The notes beneath the pieces are model-generated. The model was not told the DNA's origin, ran no database searches, and worked only from the letters and a program-made list of their open reading frames with translations. DNA of 64,000 nt, taken from the NCBI GenBank assembly GCA_023389155.1, contig JAEWEV010000033.1, forward strand, positions 1-64,000, in the 5' to 3' direction. Below are positions 50,106 through 59,139 of this stretch, piece by piece. This DNA comes from Pseudomonadota bacterium (GTDB lineage: Bacteria; Pseudomonadota; Gammaproteobacteria; Burkholderiales; Burkholderiaceae_B). Positions within the stretch are counted from its first letter, which is position 1, and every line of letters begins with the position of its first letter. The translations under genes and the position numbers were made by a program.

Positions 50106-51038
50106 TTACCCCTTCAGATTCACAGGACCAGAGGCCGGAGGCGCTTTGCCATCCTCGCCATCGCGCCCCTTGCGAGCCGCTATAATCCAGTTTTCGTCCT
50201 TGGCGGCGGGTTTCGTGCCAGTGTCTTTCATGGCAATCCATGTGCACCCGTCATGTACCCACGCTTCCCCGGCCTTGGCTTTAGTTCCTTCTCGCCAGTA
50301 ACCGCCAGGGCGCAGGCCACCAGCCGGGTATCGAATCTCCTTCACTCTGGCGCCAGCAACCGCCTTGATCGCAATTTCATGACTGTCAGCGAGGTATTCC
50401 ATTTCGAACGAATCCAGGCTGACGCCATCGGCTCCATCTTTCCCGTTAGCTCCATCCTTGCCAATTACGCATCCCATGCTTTTCATGCGCCCGTCCGTAA
50501 ACGTCGCCACCATGACGCCCTCTCGGTCAATAAGCAGATCAGCTATGCCAGCACCATCAGCGCCAGGGTCGCCTTTTTCGCCATTAATCCCATCTTTCCC
50601 GTCAACGCCATCTCGGCCGTCTTTCGGAGTGGGGATTGCTTTGATAACTGCATCAATGCGAACTCCAACCTCGTCTTGAATCGCCTTCACAGCATCATCG
50701 ATCACAGGCCGGACATCATCGAGCGTCACGCTCAACCCATCCTTGCCATCAGCACCATCTCGGCCGTCTTTCCCATCGGCAGGGGCGGGAATATCCTTCA
50801 TGTATTCCGCTATAAATTCCTTGACAGCGTCCATATCGCAGTCTTTTCCATCCTGTCCGTCTTTCGGAGGCGGAATGGTCGCAATTGCAGCTTCGACCGC
50901 ATCAGCAATTTCCTTGTCAAAGTCGGGTCGCTCGGCCAGTTGCCGTTTTAAGTCTGCGATTTCCCGCTGCAAGGGCGCCATCGCCTTCTGAATCTCTTCG
51001 CCCATAGCGCGGCCGAACATTTCTGGATCAAACGTCAT
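50106..51038 (-). CDS. collagen-like virion protein
   Basis: A 310-residue protein. After an N-terminal coiled coil (APLQREIADLKRQLAERP) come several Gly-X-Y blocks with Lys-Asp-Gly triplets (GKDGRDGADGKDG and similar) separated by helical segments. The C-terminal region GGYWREGTKAKAGEAWVHDG resembles small carbohydrate-binding or decoration domains seen in phage collagen-like proteins. It is placed between portal and connector genes and overlaps portal by 11 bases. It may decorate the capsid or protrude from the neck. Confidence 0.72.
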   Translation of the reverse strand: MTFDPEMFGRAMGEEIQKAMAPLQREIADLKRQLAERPDFDKEIADAVEAAIATIPPPKDGQDGKDCDMDAVKEFIAEYMKDIPAPADGKDGRDGADGKDGLSVTLDDVRPVIDDAVKAIQDEVGVRIDAVIKAIPTPKDGRDGVDGKDGINGEKGDPGADGAGIADLLIDREGVMVATFTDGRMKSMGCVIGKDGANGKDGADGVSLDSFEMEYLADSHEIAIKAVAGARVKEIRYPAGGLRPGGYWREGTKAKAGEAWVHDGCTWIAMKDTGTKPAAKDENWIIAARKGRDGEDGKAPPASGPVNLKG

Positions 51039-52407
51039 GGGTAGACTCCCGGGATTTCTTCATGGCAGCAATTGCCTTCTGTGTGGCAAAATAGGCGCGC
51101 ATTTCGTTTACGGTGGATTGAACATCTTCAGGCACAACAGGCGCGGCATCTGATTGCATGTTCGGGTCCCATTCAGATCGGTTCGCAAGCATGCCAAGCG
51201 GATAATCTTGATTCTGGCCCCATAGCGTATTGCCGCCCCCGGTGGGAGAGAGATTGAAGCGCGAGCGGCCTTCGTCTGGCGTCTTGATCTTGCCAGCAAC
51301 CAATTTGGTTTCAACTTCCGCTCGTGAAATCTCGTCCATACGAAGAAGAGGATCAAGATCAAGCTCAACACCCAGAGGGCGCTCAATTTTCAGCCCATCG
51401 TCCAACAGAGCTTCCACGTGTTCAATTTGTGGCTGTAGCACGTCTGAGTAGTATTCTGTGTTGATGTCGTATGCTTTCCAACCTGTTGGCGGCGTGCCGA
51501 TTCCTAACTTATAGGGCTTGATGCCGAAAGGCTGGCAAATCTGCTCGTCTGAATACCGCATTTGCTCGATCATCTGAGCATCAATGCTCTTCATGGCGAA
51601 TGGCGTGAATTTCATGTCGGCGCCGATAATAGCCACCTTTCCAGACTTGCCTTCAGTGAAATTGTTGTTCCAGTATTCCTGAACGGCCGCTGCGTCATCG
51701 TCACTCATGCCTGCCGGCGCCGTCAAAAGACCACCAGGCTGCGCATTATTGCCGAAAAATTCCGTTGCACTGCGCAAGATTTTCATATTTTTCAGTGTCG
51801 GCCAGTATGCAGCGGCCAGAGGCGGCACGCCGATCAAGGGATGATGCACAGTCATGCAACGGTCGTGAATGATCTCGCTGGCAGGCACAATGAGATTCTC
51901 CGCCGGGTAGTTTTCCGGCAGATTGTTCAGTTTGTCGATATACAACTGGTAGAACACTGCCCCGGAATCAGAAACCATCGGCATTACCCGCTCAGAGTCC
52001 AAGATAAACAGCTTTTCGACCACGCCGCGCGCGTTACGGCCTTTCAAAACATACGTATTGCCCTGAATGTTCTTGCACAATGACCAGTATTCGCGGAATT
52101 GGCCCGCCGTCTGATAATCGTTGGGTTTCCTCAGTACGGGAGAATAATTTTCATCCTGAACTTCATTCCACACGCCGGACGCTTCCCGGCGTCGAAGAGA
52201 GAATGGCAATTTCCCCATATCCAACGAAATACGAGATATACATGCGTACAAAGTTGGGTACGTCAGCAAATCGCCGCGTTTTTCTTCGATATTTCGCTGC
52301 CATGCGCCCGAAAAAGGCTCTTTGATAACGCGCCATCCAGCACGCCATGCGCGATCCACTGCGCTCAGCGCCTTTTGTCGAGTGATAGACAGTCCGAAAA
52401 TATTCAC
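51028..52407 (-). CDS. portal protein, HK97 family
   Basis: A 459-residue portal forming the dodecameric DNA channel at one capsid vertex. YPTLYACISRISLDMGKLPF, IQGNTYVLKGRNARG, GVPPLAAA and QICQPFGIKPYKLGIG are HK97-type portal landmarks. Start overlaps the small upstream gene by ATGA. Confidence 0.93.
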   Translation of the reverse strand: MNIFGLSITRQKALSAVDRAWRAGWRVIKEPFSGAWQRNIEEKRGDLLTYPTLYACISRISLDMGKLPFSLRRREASGVWNEVQDENYSPVLRKPNDYQTAGQFREYWSLCKNIQGNTYVLKGRNARGVVEKLFILDSERVMPMVSDSGAVFYQLYIDKLNNLPENYPAENLIVPASEIIHDRCMTVHHPLIGVPPLAAAYWPTLKNMKILRSATEFFGNNAQPGGLLTAPAGMSDDDAAAVQEYWNNNFTEGKSGKVAIIGADMKFTPFAMKSIDAQMIEQMRYSDEQICQPFGIKPYKLGIGTPPTGWKAYDINTEYYSDVLQPQIEHVEALLDDGLKIERPLGVELDLDPLLRMDEISRAEVETKLVAGKIKTPDEGRSRFNLSPTGGGNTLWGQNQDYPLGMLANRSEWDPNMQSDAAPVVPEDVQSTVNEMRAYFATQKAIAAMKKSRESTHDV

Positions 52408-52652
52408 TTTGATGTCTCACGAATCGCAGCGCGCACTTTATCGGCACCCGCCAAATGGTGCACTTTAATGCCCCGCGCCTTTGCTAGTTCATGCAATTGA
52501 TCCTTATCCATTGAGTCAATTGCATCAGCGGGAGCGGACGGAACCATGTCTCGCGTCGCGTAGGTGGCGCGGCCGAGTTTGACCAAGACCTTCGCATAAC
52601 GGTCTTCCATACTCTTTTCCCGGCCTGATTTATCGATGATCTTGGTTTTCAT
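52404..52652 (-). CDS. small head protein with HeH/SAP-like end
   Basis: An 82-residue protein. GGGAGGAAC precedes ATG 52652. Its C-terminus (DQLHELAKARGIKVHHLAGADK) resembles HeH/LEM or SAP-type helix-extended loop folds. Function unknown; in related phages such genes lie between capsid and portal or connectors. Confidence 0.6.
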   Translation of the reverse strand: MKTKIIDKSGREKSMEDRYAKVLVKLGRATYATRDMVPSAPADAIDSMDKDQLHELAKARGIKVHHLAGADKVRAAIRETSK

Positions 52653-52673
52653 GTTCCTCCCTATGCCTTGCAA

Positions 52674-52699
52674 GAGGGGCCTCCCGAAGAAAGCCCCTC
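52674..52699 (-). terminator. hairpin after the capsid gene
   Basis: GAGGGGC pairs with GCCCCTC across a 12-base loop, directly after the capsid stop. There is no T-run, so it may protect capsid mRNA rather than terminate. Confidence 0.45.
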
Positions 52700-52708
52700 G
52701 AACCAGGC

Positions 52709-54139
52709 TTAGCCCCAGTTCACGCCAGACAGGTAAGCAACACCTGAAGCACGGCGACGCGCCCAGTTGATATAGCGCTCAGCAAGGAATGCAGTGCTGT
52801 TCGTTTGGAACATAGACACCATGCTGGTAGCAGTACCAGCTGCGCTGTTGTTGGTCGGATTATCCAGCATCTGCAGAGATGCTTCGTTCGACACATCCAC
52901 CGTCACCTGATCGTCATCAGCCAACCAGATGTCTGATGCATTTGCCAGAACTACCATACCGCCGTCAGACGTGACTGGCAGATAATCAGACACAATCACA
53001 GGGACCCCCATGAAAGTGCCGCCGTTCATAGTCAGACCTGGGAACTCAGACTGACCAAGCGGGTTCTGCATCAGGCTCAGCGCCAGAGCGGTCGTGCTGT
53101 CCATAATGTAGACGGCATTACGCGGCGCATTACGTGCAGCAATGAAAGGCGCCCACAGCGCGCGAACGTCTGCGCGGATGGACTCAGCATCAGCCCCGGT
53201 GGAGGGAATGCCTGTCAAGCCGTTAGTAATTGACGCGGGAGACACATTGGCTACTGCTGCCTTCGCAGGATCAACAAAGTCAATGTCGATACGTTCAATC
53301 ACAGCACCAGCCAAGCCGTCACGAACAAGACGTTCAGCAGAGGGATTGCTAAAGCGGATCAGCTCGTTAGTTAGAACGGCAATGGTGGCAACCTTGTTCC
53401 AACGCAGTTCAGTCGATGTGAAATCGAATTGCGTTAGCGGCTTAGGCGCGCCTTCACCAACCCAGTACGCTTCACCACCAGAAGTCTGGCCGGCGATTCG
53501 CACATTGAACGGAATGCGATTCAGCGAAGGGATGCTACCTTGCCCAAATTGCCCGACAATGGTGCGCGGACGCAGGAACTCGACGAAATCACCAGCGAAG
53601 GTTTGATATTCGACCAGTGGTGCCGCCCAGGTCGTGTCCAGTGTAGTGCCGGCCTCGACGGTAGCTTTCATCATGTTTGCCAGTTTGGATCCGCGAGCTT
53701 CCAACTCCAGAGCCTTTACCACGCGTTCATTCTGAGGGTAATGGTTCTTTGCCAGCTCAAACGCCATTTGCGGATTCTTTTGCGATGCCATCTTACACAT
53801 CGCATAGCGCGCAAACTCGATGCCCGGTTCCAGTTTTTCGGTGTTTTTCACCTGAACAGGAACGCGCGCAGTGACGCCAGCCGCAGGCGCATCGCGTTTT
53901 TCACTGTCATCGACAGCTTTAGCGGATGCTTTGTCCATCTCGGCCAACTTGGTCAGACGGCCGATATCAGCGTCCAGACGTTTGATTTCGCTATCCAGAG
54001 CATCAAATTGCTCGGATTCGCCGGTTTCCATCGAGCGATTTTCGTCGATAGACTTTTGCGCGACATCCCGCATTTCCTGATGCTTGGCTTCGCGTGTAGC
54101 TTTCAGGTCAGCGACCTGTTCAATAAAAGATTTCGCCAT
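52709..54139 (-). CDS. major capsid protein, HK97 fold, with N-terminal delta domain
   Basis: A 476-residue precursor. Residues 1-100 are a charged coiled coil (delta/scaffold region) that the prohead protease should remove; the HK97-fold coat begins near 105. Coat motifs include SGGEAYWVGEGAPKPLTQ, NELIRFS and AFLAERYINWARRR. AGGAG precedes ATG 54139. A terminator upstream and a hairpin downstream frame the gene, suggesting a discrete abundant mRNA. Confidence 0.93.
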   Translation of the reverse strand: MAKSFIEQVADLKATREAKHQEMRDVAQKSIDENRSMETGESEQFDALDSEIKRLDADIGRLTKLAEMDKASAKAVDDSEKRDAPAAGVTARVPVQVKNTEKLEPGIEFARYAMCKMASQKNPQMAFELAKNHYPQNERVVKALELEARGSKLANMMKATVEAGTTLDTTWAAPLVEYQTFAGDFVEFLRPRTIVGQFGQGSIPSLNRIPFNVRIAGQTSGGEAYWVGEGAPKPLTQFDFTSTELRWNKVATIAVLTNELIRFSNPSAERLVRDGLAGAVIERIDIDFVDPAKAAVANVSPASITNGLTGIPSTGADAESIRADVRALWAPFIAARNAPRNAVYIMDSTTALALSLMQNPLGQSEFPGLTMNGGTFMGVPVIVSDYLPVTSDGGMVVLANASDIWLADDDQVTVDVSNEASLQMLDNPTNNSAAGTATSMVSMFQTNSTAFLAERYINWARRRASGVAYLSGVNWG

Positions 54140-54156
54140 TTTTGGCTCCTTAAATA

Positions 54157-54181
54157 GAAAAAGCCACCGCAATGGGTGGCT
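54157..54181 (-). terminator. terminator just before the capsid gene
   Basis: Minus strand AGCCACC, loop CATTGC, GGTGGCT and TTTTTC, ending about 10 bases before the capsid ribosome binding site. It shares its stem with 37573-37600. Confidence 0.7.
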
Positions 54182-54234
54182 TGTGTTGGTCTCTTCAGCG
54201 GCTTACCGGCAAAGGCAGGCGGCGAAGTAATTGA

Positions 54235-54807
54235 TTAGCGGTCCAGGCGGACGGCTCCATTCAAATTCTTTGTTTCCGGCGCTGCCTTGATAAGGCGAAC
54301 CGGCGCATTCGGATTGATCAGGGGCAGCACAGACACATAATCCGGCTCGTACCCCTTGATATTGGTGATTGACGCAGTAGCGAGCGCCGGCACGGTCACG
54401 GCAGATAGCTCCAGCCATTCCCATTTTTTGACTTTGATCCCGTAGGTATTGGGTATCTGCTCGGCATCCAGCGCCTTAAATCCAATCGACACGGACCGGC
54501 GCAATCCGTTTTTCACCAGCGCCCACGCTGTATCGCACATATCCTTCACTTCGCCGGGCTCACTGATCTTCTTGATGTGCGCCCAGAAACGAATTCCCTT
54601 GTCCGTTACTTCCACGCGGTCCACCTCCCCCACCGATTTACGATGATCGTGGTCCAACAGGAACGGTAACGGTAATTTGTATACAGCTCCTTTCGGAAGC
54701 ACAATATCCCCTACCCGATCTTCTTCCGGGCGGGTGGCCCAACCTTCGATAAGACGCTGGTCCTCGTCCAAGGCCTTTACGTTCAGGTCAATGGTTGCTT
54801 TATTCAT
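54235..54807 (-). CDS. HK97 family prohead protease
   Basis: A 190-residue herpesvirus-assemblin-type serine protease. H53 in LLDHDH and S107 in RRSVSIGF are the expected catalytic residues. It matures the capsid by cutting scaffold regions such as the coat delta domain. It lies between terminase and capsid genes. Confidence 0.9.
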   Translation of the reverse strand: MNKATIDLNVKALDEDQRLIEGWATRPEEDRVGDIVLPKGAVYKLPLPFLLDHDHRKSVGEVDRVEVTDKGIRFWAHIKKISEPGEVKDMCDTAWALVKNGLRRSVSIGFKALDAEQIPNTYGIKVKKWEWLELSAVTVPALATASITNIKGYEPDYVSVLPLINPNAPVRLIKAAPETKNLNGAVRLDR

Positions 54808-54816
54808 GTGATTTCC

Positions 54817-56493
54817 TTATCCGGCTGTCGCCAGAATGAGTTTTTTCTTCGTAGCGGCCGGATTCAAGGCCATCAAAGAGACAGCATCGAATGTCGCCAT
54901 CAATGGGTCAATCTTGGCCGTGCCGCTCACCTGCTTGTTGATCGTGATCGCATTCCCGACCGGCACTGTGTGCGCATTTCCAACACACCAAGCCATCATG
55001 TCTGTGCCGCCATGGATCAATTCACCGCCAGCCACCATCCGCTCAGTGGTTTTAATGGCGCCATTGAGCTTCCATCCCTGGGAGATGGCAATAAAGTGAT
55101 CTTCCGTAAATTTCCGAGCAGGAGATATCAATTCTTCGACAATCGCGCCAATACCCTGAGCATCAACGCCAATCGCCTGTTTTTCAGGCAGTAACTTACG
55201 ATCTCTGGCGCCGCAAATAATGTCCGCCAACTGAGTAACATCGTCGCCAGGGCGCTCCACTATCGTCAAATTCCCCTCGCGCTGGAAGTCAAGCAACCGG
55301 GGAGCAATCTCTTTTCGGCGCTCCAAAACAATTTTGTGCGCCCATGCATGAGTCCAAAGTAGCCACTTGCGAGTCTCTTTGCACCGGCCAATGACCGCCA
55401 AGCCCAGCAAATCATCCAGACCGCCGCCGTCAATTCCGAATACGACGACCTCGGAGCGCCTATACAGTTCGTCCAGCGTCAGTTTCGGATCGCCAGCATC
55501 CTGCCAAAAGTCGGCGCCGGCCCAACGGTCAGACCGCAGATTAAGTCCGATCTCGATATTCAGGTGCTTGGCAAGGAATTGCTGAAAGGCGCCGTCCTGC
55601 TTCGTCTGATTCTTTCGAAGGTTGTCTTCAAGCCATTCCATGCTCACTGACCGCCCAAGATTAGGGTTTGTCAGATAGAAGTTCTTGGGATCCATGTAGG
55701 ACTTGGATTGGATCATGTCGTCTGGAAACTCGTAAAGAATCCCCAAAGTACGCTTGTCATCAATCTTCCCGTCCCGCACATCTCGCCAATACTGGAGTTT
55801 CTCTTTAAATACCCCGGCCGGCGGATCATCTGACTGCGTGGTCAGGTAAATTGTCCAGCCTTCATTGCGCGACACTTGCCCGCCAGTGGCCTCCATGAAC
55901 ATCGATTCAGCATTTGAACGCTTCCCAAATACCCAAAGCTCGTCCACCAACACCCGGCCGGCTTTCTTCCCGGATACCGCATCCGTATCAGCAGCAACCA
56001 CTTTCAAACTGGCCTTCGTGACACGGTGAGTTATAGTCCTGACGTGATCTTGCACCAAAAACAGCGCCGATAACTCTTCATCCGCCCGGACCATACTGGC
56101 AGCCGGTTTAAAAGAATTCTTGGCAACCTCCAGTGTCGGCGCCAGGATCAAATGTTCTTCATCATCACGCCAGCACAAAATTGTGGCAGTCAGCATAATG
56201 CCGGCCGCTATCGTGCTTTTTGCGTTCTTTTTCGATATCAGCAACCCATATTCGCGTATAAGCTGGTTTCCGGTCTGAGCGTCGTACCCACCGAACACGG
56301 CTGCCACAAAGTCAAATACCCACTGTTCGCAGCATTCCTCGAATGTTGGCCGGCCCGGGATATCCACAACCTTCAATTGTTTGAAGATAGCCAACGCCTG
56401 CTCAGCCTGATCAGGAAAGATCGGAGCCGGGATAATCGATTGACCAGCCTTTAATCGATCCTGCCAATCCAGGCAGGCGGTATCCCATTTCAT
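54817..56493 (-). CDS. terminase large subunit
   Basis: A 558-residue packaging motor. The ATPase has a variant Walker A SKKNAKST (87-94) and Walker B VLVDELW (181-187, D184-E185). The nuclease half shows FGIDGGGLDD and a later acidic PLMATFDA region. HK97/Terminase_1-like. Overlaps the small subunit by ATGA. Confidence 0.94.
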   Translation of the reverse strand: MKWDTACLDWQDRLKAGQSIIPAPIFPDQAEQALAIFKQLKVVDIPGRPTFEECCEQWVFDFVAAVFGGYDAQTGNQLIREYGLLISKKNAKSTIAAGIMLTATILCWRDDEEHLILAPTLEVAKNSFKPAASMVRADEELSALFLVQDHVRTITHRVTKASLKVVAADTDAVSGKKAGRVLVDELWVFGKRSNAESMFMEATGGQVSRNEGWTIYLTTQSDDPPAGVFKEKLQYWRDVRDGKIDDKRTLGILYEFPDDMIQSKSYMDPKNFYLTNPNLGRSVSMEWLEDNLRKNQTKQDGAFQQFLAKHLNIEIGLNLRSDRWAGADFWQDAGDPKLTLDELYRRSEVVVFGIDGGGLDDLLGLAVIGRCKETRKWLLWTHAWAHKIVLERRKEIAPRLLDFQREGNLTIVERPGDDVTQLADIICGARDRKLLPEKQAIGVDAQGIGAIVEELISPARKFTEDHFIAISQGWKLNGAIKTTERMVAGGELIHGGTDMMAWCVGNAHTVPVGNAITINKQVSGTAKIDPLMATFDAVSLMALNPAATKKKLILATAG

Positions 56494-56930
56494 TTGTTAT
56501 TGACCACCAATTGAGGCGGCGCAGAGCGGGAGAATCGACCTGCAGCAATCTTTTCAGACTTGGCATCGGCCTGCTCTTTCTTGCCCAACTCACCTTTGCG
56601 TGCATGCACATACGGCATCAGCGTTTTGGCAGCGTCCAGACGAAGTTTTGGGTCCTCACCCATATCATTCATCATGGCCTCAAGAAACGCCTTCGGATCC
56701 TTGAATGTTCCAGCTAGCGCCGATAAATCCAGCGGTTTATGCTCGTCTTTGGCCTTCTGTACAGCTTCTTTTCGCTCCATTTCGGCGATCACATCAGGAT
56801 CAAGAGCCAATCTGGAGCCAGCCTGGGAGGCGGATTTCTCACTGTAGCCTGCAGCAATCGCGGCTTCTTTGTTCGACGCGCCAGATTTCAGCGCGGCTGC
56901 AAATTTGCGCTTCTTTTCTGTTAACGCCAT
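56490..56930 (-). CDS. terminase small subunit
   Basis: A 146-residue DNA-recognition subunit of the Terminase_2 type: KFAAALKSGASNKEAAIAAG and YSEKSASQAGSRL form the N-terminal helix-turn-helix; a Lys/Glu-rich middle and a short tail follow. Confidence 0.86.
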   Translation of the reverse strand: MALTEKKRKFAAALKSGASNKEAAIAAGYSEKSASQAGSRLALDPDVIAEMERKEAVQKAKDEHKPLDLSALAGTFKDPKAFLEAMMNDMGEDPKLRLDAAKTLMPYVHARKGELGKKEQADAKSEKIAAGRFSRSAPPQLVVNNK

Positions 56931-57038
56931 TTCACATACCCTTTAACTTTTTTGTTAAAACAGGAAATTCTCTCTAAATGGGAGGGGGCTGTGGATGCCG
57001 CCAATAAAGGCTTTCAGCTTTAACATCTCCCCCCCCCA

Positions 57039-57374
57039 CTACCCTTGCAACCCCTGCTTGGCTTCCTCCGCCGTCTTATCAACGTGGCAGCCCTGCTTTC
57101 CCGCATCGTCGTACCATACGCACAGGAGCTGTAGATTCGTGTCCTCGTGCGTCCCGCCTTGATGCAGTGGCTTGATGTGGTCTAGCTCGAACCCTGCCGG
57201 CCAGTCCAGTAGGACGCCACACCCTGCACAAAAGGGCTTGGCCTTCCACATATTCCAGCGCTTGGTATGCAGTGCCCTTCCAGTGATTCGATTTGCTTTG
57301 CTTGGTGGTGCCAGTGTGGCAAGCCTATTGGTCTTGAGTGTGGCTACCTTCGGCTTCAGTGCGTGTAGTTTCAT
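57039..57374 (-). CDS. HNH endonuclease
   Basis: A 111-residue nuclease with the zinc pair CAGC and the HNH core ELDHIKPLHQGGTHEDTNLQ followed by LLCVW. It is next to the terminase, as in HNH-assisted cos packaging systems. Overlaps the next upstream gene by ATGA. Confidence 0.87.
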   Translation of the reverse strand: MKLHALKPKVATLKTNRLATLAPPSKANRITGRALHTKRWNMWKAKPFCAGCGVLLDWPAGFELDHIKPLHQGGTHEDTNLQLLCVWYDDAGKQGCHVDKTAEEAKQGLQG

Positions 57375-57619
57375 TGTCGGCGCTGGTTCAATGTCAGCGT
57401 CTGTGGGATCTCGTCATCTTCCCCATCATCCGCAATCACATCCAGCAGTGCGCCGTTGATCTCATTCTGATCTGCTATCTGCTGGGCCAGGGTCAGGATA
57501 GCTGCCGTAGTCTGGCGCTGTTCCTGCAGTGCTTGCGTCTGCACCTCGGTGTTTTGGTTCAGCGCTTCGATAAGCTGGTTGATCTGCTGTTCTGGCGAAG
57601 AGTTGCTTTGCTCTGTCAT
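57371..57619 (-). CDS. hypothetical coiled-coil protein
   Basis: An 82-residue Gln-rich helical protein (QQINQLIEALNQNTEVQTQA) with an acidic end. No family recognised. It is coupled to the HNH gene. Confidence 0.6.
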   Translation of the reverse strand: MTEQSNSSPEQQINQLIEALNQNTEVQTQALQEQRQTTAAILTLAQQIADQNEINGALLDVIADDGEDDEIPQTLTLNQRRQ

Positions 57620-57680
57620 ATGCTATCCGTGCGTAATGTTTGGCTATTTGTCGGCGGCGTTCGCATCCGGTGCAGCTCAT
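57462..57680 (-). CDS. small CxxC protein overlapping the coiled-coil gene
   Basis: A possible 72-residue protein beginning MSCTGCERRRQIAKHYARIA, with a CxxC pair. The start overlaps the upstream stop by ATGA, as with most genes here, but more than half overlaps the 57371 gene in another frame. Only the N-terminal part looks conserved in style. Confidence 0.4.
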   Translation of the reverse strand: MSCTGCERRRQIAKHYARIAYDRAKQLFARTADQPAYRSAEPKHRGADASTAGTAPDYGSYPDPGPADSRSE

Positions 57681-57883
57681 TCCTGGTTGTCCATTGCGTC
57701 GTTGTCGTCCACACATACAGACACATCGACCTTTCCGCACAGCAAGGTCACGCTCATCTCGGTCATCTCGTCCACGCCCATACGCAGACATAGGTCCCGG
57801 GCAGCCAGGCGCATACCATCCACCTCGACTGTCGTGTCATTGACGCCGTTGCTCACGATGTGCACTGAATGAGGCTGGGTCAT
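57677..57883 (-). CDS. hypothetical protein
   Basis: A 68-residue protein (MTQPHSVHIVSNGVNDTTVE) with a cluster of Cys and Asp near the end. Met 57883 is preferred to 57925, whose residues look non-coding. Function unknown. Confidence 0.5.
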   Translation of the reverse strand: MTQPHSVHIVSNGVNDTTVEVDGMRLAARDLCLRMGVDEMTEMSVTLLCGKVDVSVCVDDNDAMDNQE

Positions 57884-57995
57884 ATCGGAATCCGGAAAAA
57901 GGAAAGCCGCCGAGTGCGTGAACACTAGGCGGCTTAGAGGTGAGGCACAACAAGGAGGAGGAGTGTAGTGATTCTGAAGCGGCTAAATAGAAAGA

Positions 57996-58244
57996 TCACC
58001 CAAGGATTGGATAATCCGATATTGCGTACTCACCACCGTCCGGCGTTTCTGGAACACGCATTAGAGATGTGGCATCGTACATTCTCAATTCATCCATCGA
58101 TTGGCCATCTTTCTTTACCGAACGGATACACCTCACGCCGTCGATTGTTCCGCCTAAATCACGAAAATCGCCGACATCCGTAACCGTAAACTGAGGGCCC
58201 CCGGTCTTCAATCTGACCGCATCCCCTTTTTGAAATATATTCAT
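57996..58244 (-). CDS. DUF2158 (YodC-like) protein
   Basis: An 82-residue protein whose FQKGDAVRLKTGGPQFTV opening matches the DUF2158/YodC family. GGAG precedes ATG 58244. Function of the family is unclear. Confidence 0.72.
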   Translation of the reverse strand: MNIFQKGDAVRLKTGGPQFTVTDVGDFRDLGGTIDGVRCIRSVKKDGQSMDELRMYDATSLMRVPETPDGGEYAISDYPILG

Positions 58245-58375
58245 AACTATCTCCACAATGCACAATAAGGAGATTCGATTATGCCAGCAGATCAATCGGG
58301 GGATGAAAATAAAATGGCCCCGACGGATCGGAGCCAGTTACCGTTGCAAAAGACGCAACTATACAGGCGTTATTC

Positions 58376-58645
58376 TTACAGATTCACATACAGCGCGCAA
58401 GGAGATGACCTAACAGTTTTCCCCCACACGTACAGAAGAGGAGATGTATTGCCACTGCCTTTGACAATGGTCACGCATCCACTTTCCTGCAATTGGTTCA
58501 GGACTACCCGAACCTGCAGCCTTACTGCATCCCGTGTTCTTCTGTCTGCCACCTTTGGTGCCACGTACCGTACGATCTCATGCATCCTGAATTCCTTGCC
58601 TGGGAACGGCGCCATCAGATCAATCACCTTGTCGGCATACTTCAT
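58376..58645 (-). CDS. winged-helix-like small protein
   Basis: An 89-residue protein with helix-turn-helix character (KEFRMHEIVRYVAPKVADRR, VRVVLNQLQESGCV). GGAGG precedes ATG 58645. It overlaps the upstream gene by four bases and may regulate phage genes. Confidence 0.55.
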   Translation of the reverse strand: MKYADKVIDLMAPFPGKEFRMHEIVRYVAPKVADRRTRDAVRLQVRVVLNQLQESGCVTIVKGSGNTSPLLYVWGKTVRSSPCALYVNL

Positions 58646-59139
58646 CGTTTCCTCCATCGCGCTTCGATATCTGCTTTCATTTCGTCCAGAATGGTACGGT
58701 ACTTGTGCACGCCCATGCCCAGGATGCGGCCGGCCTTCTCCTGCCTGGCGTTCCTGCTCAGATCCCCGAACTCATGGCGTCGGGTGTACTCAGCCTGCAG
58801 GATGCGCTGGTGCATACGAGGCTGCGCGGTGTAGTAGGCGTGGACGAGCCGGTGCAGATCCCAATTGATAGGCGGCGGCGGTGGGTCGGGCTGATCCATA
58901 TCCGAAGGCGCTTGGAAGTCCCCCTCGGCAGAAGCGCACCGGTTCGGAGGAAGGGGCCACGGGTAGTCGCCTGCCCATTCTCCCCTTGCCCAGTTATGTA
59001 AAAGATCATCAGCGGTCATTGGTGGCTCCTCAAAAGGGTTTGGCTGTTTGTGCTTCTGGCGGCGAAGGGCTGCTAATTCATTTTCTTCGGCTATCTTGGC
59101 GGGGTCTCGGCTGTAATAGCGAGATGGCAGCGCGGTCAT
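58642..59139 (-). CDS. hypothetical protein, possible late-gene regulator
   Basis: A 165-residue protein with a Pro-rich middle (QPDPPPPPINW) and a helical C-terminus including QRILQAEYTRRHEFG and ILGMGVHKYRTILDEMK, possibly a helix-turn-helix. Its place between replication genes and HNH-terminase matches that of Q-type antiterminators in lambdoid phages, but no Q family signature is visible. Confidence 0.5.
   Translation of the reverse strand: MTALPSRYYSRDPAKIAEENELAALRRQKHKQPNPFEEPPMTADDLLHNWARGEWAGDYPWPLPPNRCASAEGDFQAPSDMDQPDPPPPPINWDLHRLVHAYYTAQPRMHQRILQAEYTRRHEFGDLSRNARQEKAGRILGMGVHKYRTILDEMKADIEARWRKR

Noticed and set aside
50103..50247. Upstream extension of the gp6-like connector
   Set aside because: Residues before Met 50103 are antiparallel shadows of the collagen-like gene; the family N-terminus starts at 50103.
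58281..58868. Plus-strand ORF with AAGGAG before ATG
   Set aside because: The ribosome site looks good, but most of the frame is antisense to two coupled phage genes and its product is low-complexity without family features.
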